This document shows positions 35,504 through 48,300 of a stretch of DNA of 64,000 nt, one piece after another; the stretch's first letter is position 1; the number at the start of each line of letters is the position of its first letter. The stretch is from Brachypterus glaber (taxonomy: Eukaryota; Arthropoda; Insecta; Coleoptera; Kateretidae). The notes beneath the pieces were generated by a model. It made no database searches and was not told the DNA's origin. It saw nothing but the letters and a program-made list of their open reading frames with translations. Location: positions 12,045,589 through 12,109,588 of the forward strand of contig OY294048.1 of the NCBI GenBank assembly GCA_958510825.1, written 5' to 3'. The translations under genes and the position numbers were made by a program.

Positions 35504-35785
35504 GGGAGGATTGGTGTAGTGGACTACCGCGTCGTACTTGACGAGTTTACTACCCAAATAGCGTGAGTTCGATTCTCACCGGCTCCGATTTGCCTTTTTC
35601 AGTTAATTAATAATTGAAATTTGGTGAAGGCGTAAGTGAAGCGGACACTCCCTATAAATTGGTTCGAAAGTCAATTAAAGCCGGTGGTTCCCTCTACTAC
35701 TAGCCCACATAAGTCCTGGACTTAGGGGATTCTTAATTAAGTAGAATAGTACGAGGTTAAACAAAAATGTAATGTAATGTAATAG
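35504..35785 (+). mobile_element. tRNA-derived SINE, copy 1
   Basis: The head (35504-35588) resembles a tRNA with A box TGGTGTAGTGG at 35512-35522 and B box GAGTTCGATTC at 35565-35575, 42 bases apart. A unique body follows ('aatttggtgaaggcgtaagt', 'gcggacactccctataaatt', 'ggtggttccctc', 'gtcctggacttaggggattc'), then a tail of TGTAA repeats. A second copy lies at 55769-56044 on the minus strand. The cloverleaf is too degenerate for a working tRNA. It sits inside the duplicated segment also seen at 32740-32850. Confidence 0.88.
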
Positions 35786-37554
35786 TGTATAGTTTATTGC
35801 ATTTTCTCAATATACTTCCCATAATAATTTGCAGATGACCTTAAGTTAATTTTAAATTACATTATAAAATTTTTAAATAAACCGATAGAAAGATATGTTG
35901 GTTTCTCTGAGAAAAAATAATCGGAAAAACAAAAAATGGCCGGACGCTGTCTCATTATCTTGTTTAACTGTAACAAATGGAATCTTTGGGAAATGCTTGA
36001 TAGAGGAGTAATTGATCGTGAACCACATTTTCATGACAAACCAAACCAAACTAGAAAGTTTTTTCCGATTTATGGAATTTCTTGGACCAAGATCATTTAA
36101 AATGCTTAATTTTAAGTATGCCTCGGTGAGTTGAAGCGGTTATAGCCAACAGGTAGAATTACTCGCTATTAATTATGTTTCAGTTTTCAAAAATTAATTC
36201 TCTTTTGTTACATTAAGAAAAACATATTGTTAAATCCCAAATATAAATATTTTTTAATTGATTTATTTGTTTAAATTAAAAATACAATGAAAAAAATATA
36301 AATACAAATAAAAATCGAATTTTCTTGAAAAGCGCAGCTAGGATTTTTTAGTTTTACTCCTAAAATAATCACGAGATGTCACCTAATCAATTACTAACAA
36401 ATACCTGAGAGTGATTACATTCTTGATTAAAAGTTAGTTCAAGCTTGCCGTGAGTTGCTATAAAAATTTAATGTAGATGTTATAAAAATCTCATCCTTAA
36501 AAAATTGGACTTCTCACCTTTTAATCCTGATAAGCCTCATTTTAAGAATTTGAAAACTATGGTAAAAAACTTTTCTAGCAAGTATTACTGCGAAGAGTAT
36601 ATAAATAAATATCATATCATGAATGGATGAATTTACATAATTCGACATTTTGAATTATATTAAAATTTTATTCAAATCTGTAAAACCTTATTAGTAAAAA
36701 TCCTTTTAATTTGTAGCTTTTATATGATTAAATTTTGTTATAATTATAATAACAAATATGCAATTACTTTTAATTTATAACTATGATTAAATATCTCATT
36801 AAATAATATACAATATTAGCCAATTAATTAAACATTGACATTCTTAAATGTTAACCAAAACTGTTTAAAAACCTTATTAGAATCTATTAAGAAACTTCTA
36901 GTACAGCATAAAAAAAGTTATGAATAAAAAGCATCAATAAAAAAAAATATAAAATAATTACAAAATATAAAATCTATAAAAATTATATAACCTAAGGAAA
37001 TTAATATTTTTTATATAAAAATTATTTTTTTATGTAAGTCATAAAAAATTTTGGACAGATTTGGGTGATTAAATTACTTAATACATCAGTATAAAGGAAC
37101 TTGCTGAGATTTTGCAGACATTTAATTTGCTAGCAGCAAATCAGCATTACTCCTTGTATGATATAAAATAAAAATTTATTTTGTATTTTGGTATAGTTTA
37201 TTAAAAAAAATTAAGGATGTGACATATGATAGTTTTATCTGTTAAAGGATGGTGAAATGCTTTTATGATTTTTATGTACTAATATGCAGAGATTTATAGA
37301 GATAAAAGTTATGTGTTGAATTTATGTTCAATCTTTTGAGGTTCCACAAAACTTTATGCTCTTTTATACCTCTTTAATATTAACTCTCCCTTTCGACAGG
37401 AACCCCAAAACCATACTGTATTGTGAAAAACTATGAAAATAGGTTTTATGGCTACGTCTACGCCATAGTGTGCACTTTTTGCAGATTCGAGATCCAGCTT
37501 CCTTTCAACCTTGTCAATAACAAAAATTGATTTACCTATCCAACCTGAAATATT
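35786..37554. other. no gene recognised
   Basis: AT-rich. A 58-codon plus frame from the ATG at 35936 (MAGRCLIILFNCNKWNLWEM...) ends near 36112; it has no domain and no splice context and is not called. Confidence 0.4.
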
Positions 37555-37842
37555 AAATTCAAATGCATTTTTTCTTGAAAACAGTTGTCAGAACAATAGT
37601 ACCGTACCTTTTTATGTATTTTTACCTAAAAAAATATTACATTGTAATAATAAAACTAATAAAACTACAAACAAAAAAGACTGGGGCAAAAAAGTGATGA
37701 TACTCCCACGTTTCATACGCTCATGGTTAAAATAACTACATGAAAATAACATGCAAGGTTAGATCACATGTAAAACCTCGCTGCCACCTTTGAACAGGCA
37801 TAGCTCCCTTACGAGCCGTTTTTGATGATAAATCATGCTATT
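37555..37842 (+). repeat. diverged half copy of the 51576-52753 element
   Basis: Shares in order 'tttttatgtatttt', 'aaacctcg', 'catagctcccttacg' with the right arm at 52300-52690, at clearly lower identity than the copy at 17368. The Tc1-like transposon is inserted at its end. Confidence 0.55.
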
Positions 37843-37844
37843 TA

Positions 37845-39082
37845 CAGTCGGTCAAGTAAGAAAGTGTCTTGCATTGTTTATTTAAGAATATATTTTTACT
37901 ATTTTAATTTTTAATTACAGGTAATGAATAATAGATCAATGCAAATAACTTAGTAACTTTTCCAGTCTCCATTTGCGTCAATGATCGCCTGGTATCATCG
38001 GGGCATACTTTAAACTAGATTTTTTGCATTATCCTTCCGCAAGGACCTCCATATTGTCCAATTTCTCGTGATAGCTGCTTTAATGTGTATACCTTTTTCC
38101 CGCGAAGCTTGTGCATAATGAATGACCACACATTCACAATGGGGTTTTCGTCTGGCGATTTGGAAGGCCAATCCAGCCTGATGATGTCGGATGTCCTCTT
38201 CCACTGGCTACACAACTTGCTCCGATGATTGGGGTCGTTGTCCTCTTGGAGGATCCACTGCTTATTTTTATCGCCAGATCAACCTTTGGTAGTCGGTGTA
38301 AGAACTTTTTTGTAAATCTCGACCATTTTTTCAGCGTTCAAGTTGTACCTAAAGAGAAATAAAAATCCAAAACCTTTTTCCAAGAGACACCCCCAAATAT
38401 GAATCTTTGCAGAGTGTTTCACCGTTCGCTGGACCAATCGGTTGGTAAAGGATATCCAGGCCCTGGAAGTGATAACGTAACCCCAAAAGGAAGCTTCATC
38501 AGTAAAAATAACCTTGCTCCAGTCTCGATCAATGTTTTCCTTGGCCCACGCGAGTCATTTTTCTCTCTGCGTTTTACTCAACAAAGGTTTCTTTATTGTA
38601 CGTGGCCACTTTAAGTCGTGAGCCTGGAGATAGGTACGAATTGTTTTATGTAATATATCCAAACCTTTCTGCATCAGTTTGTTTGCCCCTTGACGCAGGG
38701 TTAATTGAGGATCCTGCGAAAACATGTTTAAAATCATTTTTTCGTGCTTAGCCGACACCTTTTCTGTTAGCCACGATCTGGTAAGTCGTCAACATTTTTT
38801 GTTTTCGAATATCGTTTCACCCATTTGTTGAGAAATGTCTTTGACTTCCCATACATTTTTGGAACCTTTCGAGTGCAAACAGAGGAAGACAGCCTCGAAC
38901 CGTGATGCGTACGCAGCACTAATGTTTTAAAACCTGCTGAGTCACTAAAAATAAGGTTCAGAAAAGTCTCTATGTACAAAGCATTGTCGGTCAGAAAGTT
39001 AAATATATCTCCGAAAAAAAAATGTAGGGCTCTCTCTTACCGACTACATGTTATAAAAGACACACTCTTACTTGACTGAGTG
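37845..39082 (-). mobile_element. Tc1-like DNA transposon, 1238 bases
   Basis: Terminal inverted repeats of about 28 bases: CAGTCGGTCAAGTAAGAAAG on the left and, reverse-complemented, CACTCAGTCAAGTAAGAGTG on the right. TA target sites lie at 37843-37844 and 39083-39084. Size and layout are those of a full-length Tc1/mariner element with one transposase gene on the minus strand, which is broken. Confidence 0.92.
38000..38975 (-). pseudogene. Tc1-like transposase, inactivated
   Basis: Read on the minus strand. An N-terminal helix-turn-helix part (RFEAVFLCLHSKGSK, then FLNKWVKRYSKT..VDDLP) is broken by frameshifts near 38870 and 38765. From 38758 to about 38000 one frame holds the second helix-turn-helix (LTLRQGANKLMQKGL) and the catalytic domain with WSKVIFTDEASF (first Asp), QEDNDPNH (second Asp) and WPSKSPDENPIVNVW. 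Two TGA stops interrupt it (before LAWAKEN and after LTPTTKG). At the third catalytic position, 34 residues after the second Asp, where Tc1 proteins have Glu in 'PIENLW', this copy encodes Val (GTG for GAG). It is dead by several independent lesions. Confidence 0.9.
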
Positions 39083-39312
39083 TAAGAATAACCATGTATA
39101 CTTTTTTTTTAATTACTAGAAGGTTAACCGAAAATTAATCCCAAAAGACTTAACGGTTTTTGGAGGATTTCAAAAAGATTTTCCTGAGCTAGTACCCGAA
39201 AATCGTTAAGAGTAGTAATCAAGTTTGTTAAAATTAGTTTTGGTATTCGTTTTTGATTTAACTATAGTAATAATTATTAAGATTCACATATTATGTATAA
39301 AATATTTTTTTA

Positions 39313-42300
39313 TTAATAATCAACATCGTAATAATCAGTGAACATGTCTAAAAACGTCTTTTGGCAATCAGGAAAGAAGTTTTTGCAGTTTCCTGGACTC
39401 GTCCTTCCCAGTTTTTGTGCTGCATAGTACTCATTATCTGTGTGATGGCTTAGATCTTCATTTGTCGAGGTTGGCCTAAAACAAACATTAACTTATTAAA
39501 ATTTTAAAAACTAAATCTGAGGACTCTCGAAATTATAGGAGGAGCCAACATAGTCGGCCCCAACGAATTATGAGCCAAGGGATTATATTTTTCTGCAGAA
39601 AATCTGATTTTTCTCAAATAAACATAACAATTGGTATTTGGGGGTTTACAACACAGCTAAGATCGAATCTAATGTTAAAAACCCCCATATACCAATTCTG
39701 AAATTTTTGTGAAAAAATATTGTATTTTTCCCCGTGCCCCACCCAAATGTTTACCAAAAACAATCCCGAATGAGAACTTTTGGTAACATACCTGTATGCG
39801 AAATTTCAAGTCTCTAGTCGCTACCAGCCTAACCATCGAACAACAATTTTTTTTGCTCAAAATTGATTTTAATTGGCAAAAAACGTTATAAAACGCAAAA
39901 GAAGCAAAACAAAATTAATTTTTGTTGACATTTCTTAATCAAAAAGTCGACAGTAATGGAAAGTACTATATCAAGCACACTTAGTGATAGGTGAAATCAA
40001 TACAAACAAAACCGTAACTAATGCCAAAAAAAAAGATTTAGCGAACAAGGACACTACTGCCTTGCTAAGCTGAAAGGTCCTATCTGTGTATGTTAAACCT
40101 ATGTAGCTATAACCTTTTAGCTTAACAGGGCAGACTAAGTGAGCTTACCTTTACTGCAGTGGGGAATCTAGACACAAGACTACTATTTCTAATTTTATAG
40201 AGTGATTCCATAAAAAAATGATTTCTTGAATTGGCACACATATAAATGTCAAAAATATTATAAATATAATAAGATGGTAGTGAGAAAAACGTAATGCGCT
40301 ACTCGATTTAAGATTAAGATTAGGGTGTATTTGTATTTTCTTGACAGGATTAATTGGATAAAAATGTTATTTCCAGATCTAGTTTTTTAGTACAGACAAA
40401 ATACTTTTAAAATAATAAATTGATAAAATCGTCGAACAAAAGCAATCAAAGTGTATTCAATTTATTTTAGAAACTTGCATTTGACACATGATGAAAGCAA
40501 AATTAATTGAAGTACAAATAAATAACAGGAATTGCCAGTGAGAAAACGATAAATTTGGTAATTTCAATTTAGACATTGATTGATCTGGAATAAAGTGCTT
40601 TAATGCAGCATTCCAGACTATTGAATTGTTGAATTTTAAAAGGGAGTTATGTCACATTTTAGGAGAAACTCAAGGAGCCCTTTTAATGGGTTTAAAAAAT
40701 TATTCAGTTTTAGAAGAGGGTGACGTCCTCAGAAACATTTAAATTGATCAATCTATAGCTCAAAATTTACCTGTTCGGCCTTAATGACATCTCAAAAGAT
40801 TTGTTTTTTTTAAATGGCCAATTAATGCCTTGTATTTTAAAAATATACACTCTAAATTTGTCCGTCAATCTTACAGTAGTTTTAACTGTAATAATTAAAG
40901 CAAATTTACAATGTCAGAATGTGAATTTAAAATATTTATTAAATTAACCTCAATATTACTGGGTTTAGTAAAAAATTCATGCATTTGGTCCAAAAACCCG
41001 GTACTTTTACAATATTGGTTGAAAATGACCATAATAATAGCTTACATTCTACAAAAGATAGCAGTTAAATTACCAAAAACAAATTTTACATTTTTACAGA
41101 TAACTGTAAATTTACAGTACTGATTTAAATTTACCACTTTCTTTGCTGGCAACATCTGACCTACTTTATTTGCTGTAAAATTACCATATTTGCATTTACA
41201 GTGTACTTTAAATATCCCATAAATAACACAACCCCACGAAAAAAAAAAAATTGTGAGTCTTGGATTCCAATATGATATTCCTATGTATTTTTTCCCGCTG
41301 AAACCGAATCCGTAACCCGTTTAACCCCTACACGTCAGGATTTTGACATAACCTCAAAAAACACCCGAAAAACTACTGACACCGCTAAAATCATCTACTC
41401 CATACCACTTTCACCCCCTTCCCCCAAATTCGTAATTTCGTAACCCCATAATCCCCTCACCTCGGAATACAATTACTCCATAACCTCAAAACCCCGTAAC
41501 TTGATTAAGTAGAAAAATCTGGTTCGGGAAAACAGAACAATTACGTGAAATATTCTTGTAGAATATAGTTATGAATAAGTAACTGTATAACCCTAAAATC
41601 CCATTACACCTCCTAACCCCTTCACTCCGTAACCCCATATATTATAATCTCTTAATCATCCTATTCTGTGGAGAAGTCCGGTTCTCAAAATCATAAGAGT
41701 TTTGTGAGTGAAGGTCTACTTCATTATTTTTTTAACCGGACTTCTTCACAGAATAGGATAACGGGATTAAGGGGATATAGTATATGGGGTTACGAAGTGA
41801 AGGGATTTTGAGGTTATGGTGTTGGGGGATTTTGGGGTTATAGAGTTACTTACTTATGACTATGTACCACAAAAAAAAATTGAAGAATTTTTTCTATTTT
41901 CCCAAACTAGATTTTTCTACTTAATCAGGTTACGGCGTTTGGAGGTTATGCGGCTATGGTATTATGAGGTTAGGGGATTATGGGTTTTTGGGGTATTAGA
42001 ATTAGCAATTTGGGAACAGGGGGCGACAGTGGTATGGCACAGATGATTTTAGAGGTTTCAGTAGTTTTTCGGGTGTTTTTTGAGGTTATGTCAAAATCCT
42101 GACGTGTAGGGGTTAAACCGGTTGCGGATTCAGTTTCAGCGAGAAAAAATACATAGGAATATCATATTGGAATCCAAGACTCAGAAGAAAAAAAATTTGT
42201 GGGCCTGTGTAATGACTATAATATTAAGATTAATTTTTTATAATAAAACAAATATATTTTAAAACATTATTGAAAGTGAGATTTTGAATGAGTTTTAAAA

Positions 42301-45300
42301 GAGGTTTACATGTAGGTACAGCATGTTGTTTCTACAGGGTGATCGGTAACTGGCATACCAAAATTTAAGAGGTGATTGTACATACAAAAATATAAAAAAA
42401 GTTCTTATAAAGGGTGGTCCTAAAATGAGCCCTAAGGCTACGGCCCTTTATAATTGGACTAGAAAAGTTTTTAATTATTAACTCTGGTTTAAAGTGACGA
42501 GTTTTTGCATGTATACTAGTATTAATAAAGGCAATTATTTTCTTATTTTTTTTTTTATACAGAGGCGTGCCTAGACGGACAAAATATGTGAGGCTTAACA
42601 AATTTTTGCCCAAAATTTTTTATGTGTATTTTCTTTGGATTTTTTGTAAAAAATATAGATTCTTTCATTAAAAATTCATCAAAAATGTCATATAGCGTAA
42701 CCCTATAAGAGCAAAAAAATGCAATTAAGAGAAATAACATTTTGTACCACCAAAAATGTTACTTTTTAAAATGCTATTACTGGTTTAATATTAAATTTAG
42801 GTTTTTCGGTAAAGAATACTTCTTTACTTAGTTTTAAATGAAGAATCAACCCGCAGCATTAAAATTTTATTGGTGTTTTTTTTTGTTCCCCATTCCCCAA
42901 TATATCCATCTTCGAAGGGCCGTAGCTCCCTTAGGGCTCATTTCCGGACAAAACTTTATATGAACTTTTTTCATGTTTTTAGATGCAGAATCCTCTTAAA
43001 TTTTGGCACGCCAGTTACTAATCACCCTGTACATAAAAAAAGATAAAAGTTTATAGTTCCTTTTTTTAAGATTTATAATTTCTTTTTATTGGTAATTTGG
43101 TGTTACAACAAGAAATTTTAGTTTAAATCAATGCTTTGCAATAGGTTTTTAAAAACTTTTAATGAAAAACTCCCTTTTAAAACTCAACTATTCAACTGGT
43201 AAACCTGCACGGAAAGAAATTAGTGGGCTCTGCGCTATACATTATAAGATATTTGGTAACAGTGGCAAATTATAGTGATTTAAGCTATAGATTATAAGGG
43301 ACACAATAACTAATAATGTTAAAAATAAATTGGAAACGATTATATATATTACAGACACGATTATATTTATTACAGGCACTATTATAAATTTACAGAAATT
43401 TTATTATATTATAAAAATTATTAGCACGGACAATAATTAAATCTATTTAAGCTATAAATGCCATACTATTTGTTATATTTTATTATTCACTAAACAATTA
43501 AAGTATTTCATATAAATTTTTACACTGACTGCCATAATTGTAAGAGAAAGCCTTGTATTTATATAATAAGCGATTATAATTTGCTTGGTATGTGTGTTAT
43601 AGCGCTCCTAGCTATAATTTTTTTTTTTCGTGTGGAGCTTAAAAATTCTTTACTGAGCTTCTGGTTAAAAATTAATTATTTATATTGGGTATTGTTTAAA
43701 TTTAAAAATCCGTAAAATCCCTTCATACACAATAGAAAAAATGGAGGTGGTAAATTGATCTTGGAGTTGACCAGATAATCAACACACTCGGTATATTTGG
43801 TAAAATTTTACACTAGACCGAAGTGGTTTTACTTCGTTGTTGGGTCTTCATGCAAGTTCAAAAGCGATCTACAATTTTATTTATAGCTTAAACACAAAAA
43901 AATATCTGTTTCAACCAAAAAAACTTTTTTGATACGGTTAATTTACGGACGAAAATTGCATTAGAATGAAACGTGACGAAAAAAGCATAATCGTCCTTTA
44001 AGGGTAGAATCAATACAACATTTGATTTGATTTAACTATACCGTACGTTTGATTTAACCATATAATGTCTAGTAAATTAAACATGTAATCAAATGAAACA
44101 TACGGTATTGTTAAATCAAATCAAATGTGTGCTACCATATGATTTAATTATGACTATATGAAAAAAGCAGTATTGTTGGCTTAAAAATACCTCAAATTTA
44201 ATTTCAGCATTAACTTCACTACCCTGCCGAGAATGGTTAGTATGTAAGTATTGGGACATTGCAAAAAAACACTTTTTTTTAATTTTCATATGCACCCCCA
44301 CCCCACCCCACTTTTTTGAGGTTTAGAACGAAGTGCGATCTGACAGAGCCAAACCAACCCCAGGTTCGGATTCAGGCACCCCAAAAACGTATAGAAATGT
44401 TAGTCACGTCTGGTGGACAAGACCTTTTTTTGGTGTGGCTGTGTTTTTGTTGAATCAGTAAACGGAGTTTATCGACTAAAGTTGAATCAGTAAACTGACA
44501 GTTACTGTGGTAAAAATATCCTATAAGTAGTGTACGATAGTGTATTTTGTTCGTTCTGTCAATATAGAAAGTGGATTTGTATATAGAAATGTTAAGATGT
44601 AAAAACCACTGTATATGCTGTGTGTAATAATAACCAAACGCTATAACCGGTCGGAAAACAAGGTTACAGGTTTTAAAAATCAGTCGGTTCAACCGCACGT
44701 CACCAAAGCATTCCGAAATCAAAGGGTAAATACCAACGTATACCAAAACTTTGATAACCAAAACGAAAAGGCTTGAGGTGGATTAGCATATGGTGAATCA
44801 ACTAAGTAGCGATGTGCTAATTGTTATCAATTATAGTATTTAAATAATAATTATGTAATAATTTATCCTTTAAATGGTGTATACTGTTGTGACAATAAAG
44901 CTATTATTATTAATTAAATTCCTTCTAATAATCATTAATTATTAATTTTATTAAATACATAAATATAAATATTTATAGTTTAGCTTGAATGTGTCATTGT
45001 AATTGCATCAGAAGATACATATTAAATATGTAAACATTTTTTTAATTATCGAGCTAGGCATACCACCACCCCACTCATGACCATATTAAATTAAAATAAA
45101 ATTTCCAATTAAAAAACAAAATAAAAGAATTCAACACCAACGCTTTCGTTTATAAATACCTAAATGCAACAACTTTAAAATCTAAGATTGAGACACTAAC
45201 TTTAAAATTGCATAAAATATATGTTTGGAGGTGCTTTAAAGGGATCCAGCCAGTTATGTTTAATAAAATGTGAAAAAGTTTAGAGTATAAAATTAAATTC

Positions 45301-48300
45301 AAGTACCCTTTGTTTAAGGGGATGTTTAGCTTTTAGAACAATAACTCTTGCTTTTTGCAAAAAGTTCATGACCATACAAAAATTTTGAGCACTTATACGT
45401 TACATTTTATCGATTCCAAGCGAAGTTACAGGTGTTGGAAAAACAGGCTAACTTTGCCGTCACTCTTTATCTAATTTAGTTCATAGGGTCTATAAATAAT
45501 AATGAAATTTTTGGATTTCAACTTTACACTATCCGTTTATTGAAAAACCAACCCTAAAAATAGAAATTTTGGAAGATAACTTACGAGAACATGGTATGGA
45601 ATAATTCATCGTAAAAGCCATAACTTTTATCTATAGGAGTATCCGCAGCTTCACAAATTGCCCTTAGAACACACGAGCGCCCTCCGTGACCACGCCTGCA
45701 AAAAAAATCATTTATTATAAACTCTTCGCTGCAGATAAAAATAGTATATTGTATAACATGTTTGAAACGTGTTACTATATACAGTAAAGTACAATCAAAT
45801 TAAGCTTTTTGCAAATCTACAGGATCGGGCTCTGGATCGGGTTCCTTTGGGTGCTAGAAGCCCCAAGAAGGTGGTGAAAGGGGGCACCCAAATAATATAT
45901 TTTTAACTAACTAAGTCAAACACATTACATTTATTGCATTTAGATTAACCTATTTTCAGTTTTACAGAATTATTCAGAAGGCCAACGGGTAAAAAACGAC
46001 TTTAACCTTTACCTGGCACAGGGGGTACGTACGAACCCCACGCTGTTTCTCGTCGATTTTCGATATCTAAATCTTCGAAATCTAAACTCGTAACGACATC
46101 TATCGGTAGTCAAGGGGTACACTTTTATACCTATGCCACTAGGATAGCGCTGCGACGGTTCAGTTTGTCTGTGGAAGACCCATGAAAACTAATATTTTTC
46201 CTTTATAGTGATATAATAGAAGAAGACACCTAAAATTTTAGCCCTTTTTATCACAAAACAAAAAAGTTATGAATTTTTTTGTAAAAAACGTTTTTTTTTT
46301 TTCAAGTTTTTCAAGTTTCCGATTTTTTTCTGAACGCTGATCTTGATTTTTCTAAACTCTGACTATTTCACCCTTTAAAGGGGTATCTGAAGATGATCTC
46401 TGATTTTTTCTAAAAAAAAATAATCAATATTTCAAGTTTTACAAGGATATTTGTCACTGGGGTTCGTACGAACCCCACAGTGCCAGGTATGTTACTCAGG
46501 GGAGGTGTGCCAGGTAAAGGTTAAACAGTTTATTTGACAATATTTGACAATATTTGACAATATCGAAATAATTCTCATTTCTTTAAAACATTAAGTATAG
46601 CATTAGGGTGGACCTTATTTATTTAATTGTTTTAAAACCTTTATACTGGTGTATCTAGAACATGCTGAAAATACGGGGCTAATCAAACTTTTATAAGGGT
46701 CCCAATTGAAACCCTAAAATCGTGAAATTAGGCAAAAATCTTGAAAAATCGTTGAAAATGGGCTGTACTCTTTGTATCAGTGGAAATTTTAAAAGCCTTG
46801 AAATCCTAATTTTTTCCTTTTGAGTGTACAAAATTATGTGCCAAATTTCAAAATGATCAAAGATTCTATCAGGTGCCGAAAATCCGCCAAAGTTGCCCTT
46901 AAAACACTAAATTTGACGAATTTCCAGAAACGTTGAAAAAGCATTTAAAAAATTATGTCAATCTATTAGATTAGCTTAAAGCTTTTAAGAAAAAAATCTT
47001 TATTTCGTTTTTCTTTTTAAATAACTAGTTATACAGCTAAACATAATTTTTATATACTTTAAATGATGTATCACATGACCTATGTTGCGTTTTAAAATTT
47101 TGAACCCCACTGTCCCCCAAGCGTCGCCTTATCGAATAAAAATAAAAAAATATTCCAAATGATAGTTTTTATTTTGTGATATACAGATTAAAAGTTTTTA
47201 AATCACCCCGTTCAAAAGTGTGTATACCATTTAAAAGAATATCCCTGTATGTAAAGTTATTCCGACTATATATTTTTTATCTGTGTTAGATTTCCTTCAT
47301 GGATCTAACTTTTTACAGATTTCTACTAAAATTCAAAAACCAAAATACAAATGGCCTCATTAATGACGTCATGACGTGATAATTACAGTAATTTGTATTT
47401 TGGTTTTTGAATTTTAACGTTGGGAAAATATTAAAAATTATTTCACTGCGAAAAGTAAATTATAACGCGAATCTTCAAGGCTTGTTTTATCTTGGAATAT
47501 ATTTTCACATGAACAAATCGAATTCGTGGATTTAGAGCAATATAATAAAAGATTTTTAAGAGAAAATCATACCTATATATTTTAAAGCAATTTATATAAA
47601 AATATAAATTATTTCTAAAATCTTTTACAGACTGAAGTGGGTTTAGATAATAATAAGTAGGTACTTAATAATAATTGGATAAAATGTCAGAAATAATGGG
47701 GTAAAACTGAACACCTGAACTAAACGGGGCATTCCTATTTCTCCATTATGCATACTGCAATGCATTAGAAAACTCAATAGACGTATTTCGCTTGAAAAAA
47801 AAAAAGGAACCAAATATAATTTTTATCCAATACATACAGATAATAAGACAATTACCAGCTTTATTTTAAATAGATAAACTCAATAATAACCCCCGAGTGG
47901 CTTTTACTTTATTGAGTGGATAATTATTTATTTTACCCACTCAACTGTCACTTGTAAAATTATTTTCTTGTAAATGTCATTATAATTTTTAATAAAAATA
48001 TGAATTCCTAAGCTATTTATTGGATAAAACCTTGTATGGCACTCATGGATAAACCGATATTGCCCTCTCGAAAATTAACCTGCTTGGCTGACGCAGGTTA
48101 ATTTTCTTACTTTACCCACTAGTACCATAAATAACTATTTCTCTCCAAGTAGGAGTAAATTTTATAAATAATTGTTTTCTGTCACTTTAGATGTTTCAGT
48201 TCTTTGTGAAATTTTTACTAATTAAACCCAAGAAAATAGCTTTAAATAACTTTTTATTTATTAAATATAATTAATTATAATTACTGCCAATTAATACAAT

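Noticed and set aside
35504..35588. Possible functional tRNA gene
   Set aside because: A and B boxes are present but the arms do not pair as a cloverleaf, and the sequence continues into a SINE body found again at 55769-56044.
41400..41660. Interstitial telomere array
   Set aside because: The TAACCCC-like words are irregular and are mirrored in the other half of a foldback element. They are not runs of the insect TTAGG or beetle TCAGG repeat.
44372..44761. 129-codon minus-strand open frame, one of the longest in the window
   Set aside because: It crosses a segment repeated at 14780-14880, shows no domain, signal peptide or splice context, and has the composition of AT-rich repeat DNA.
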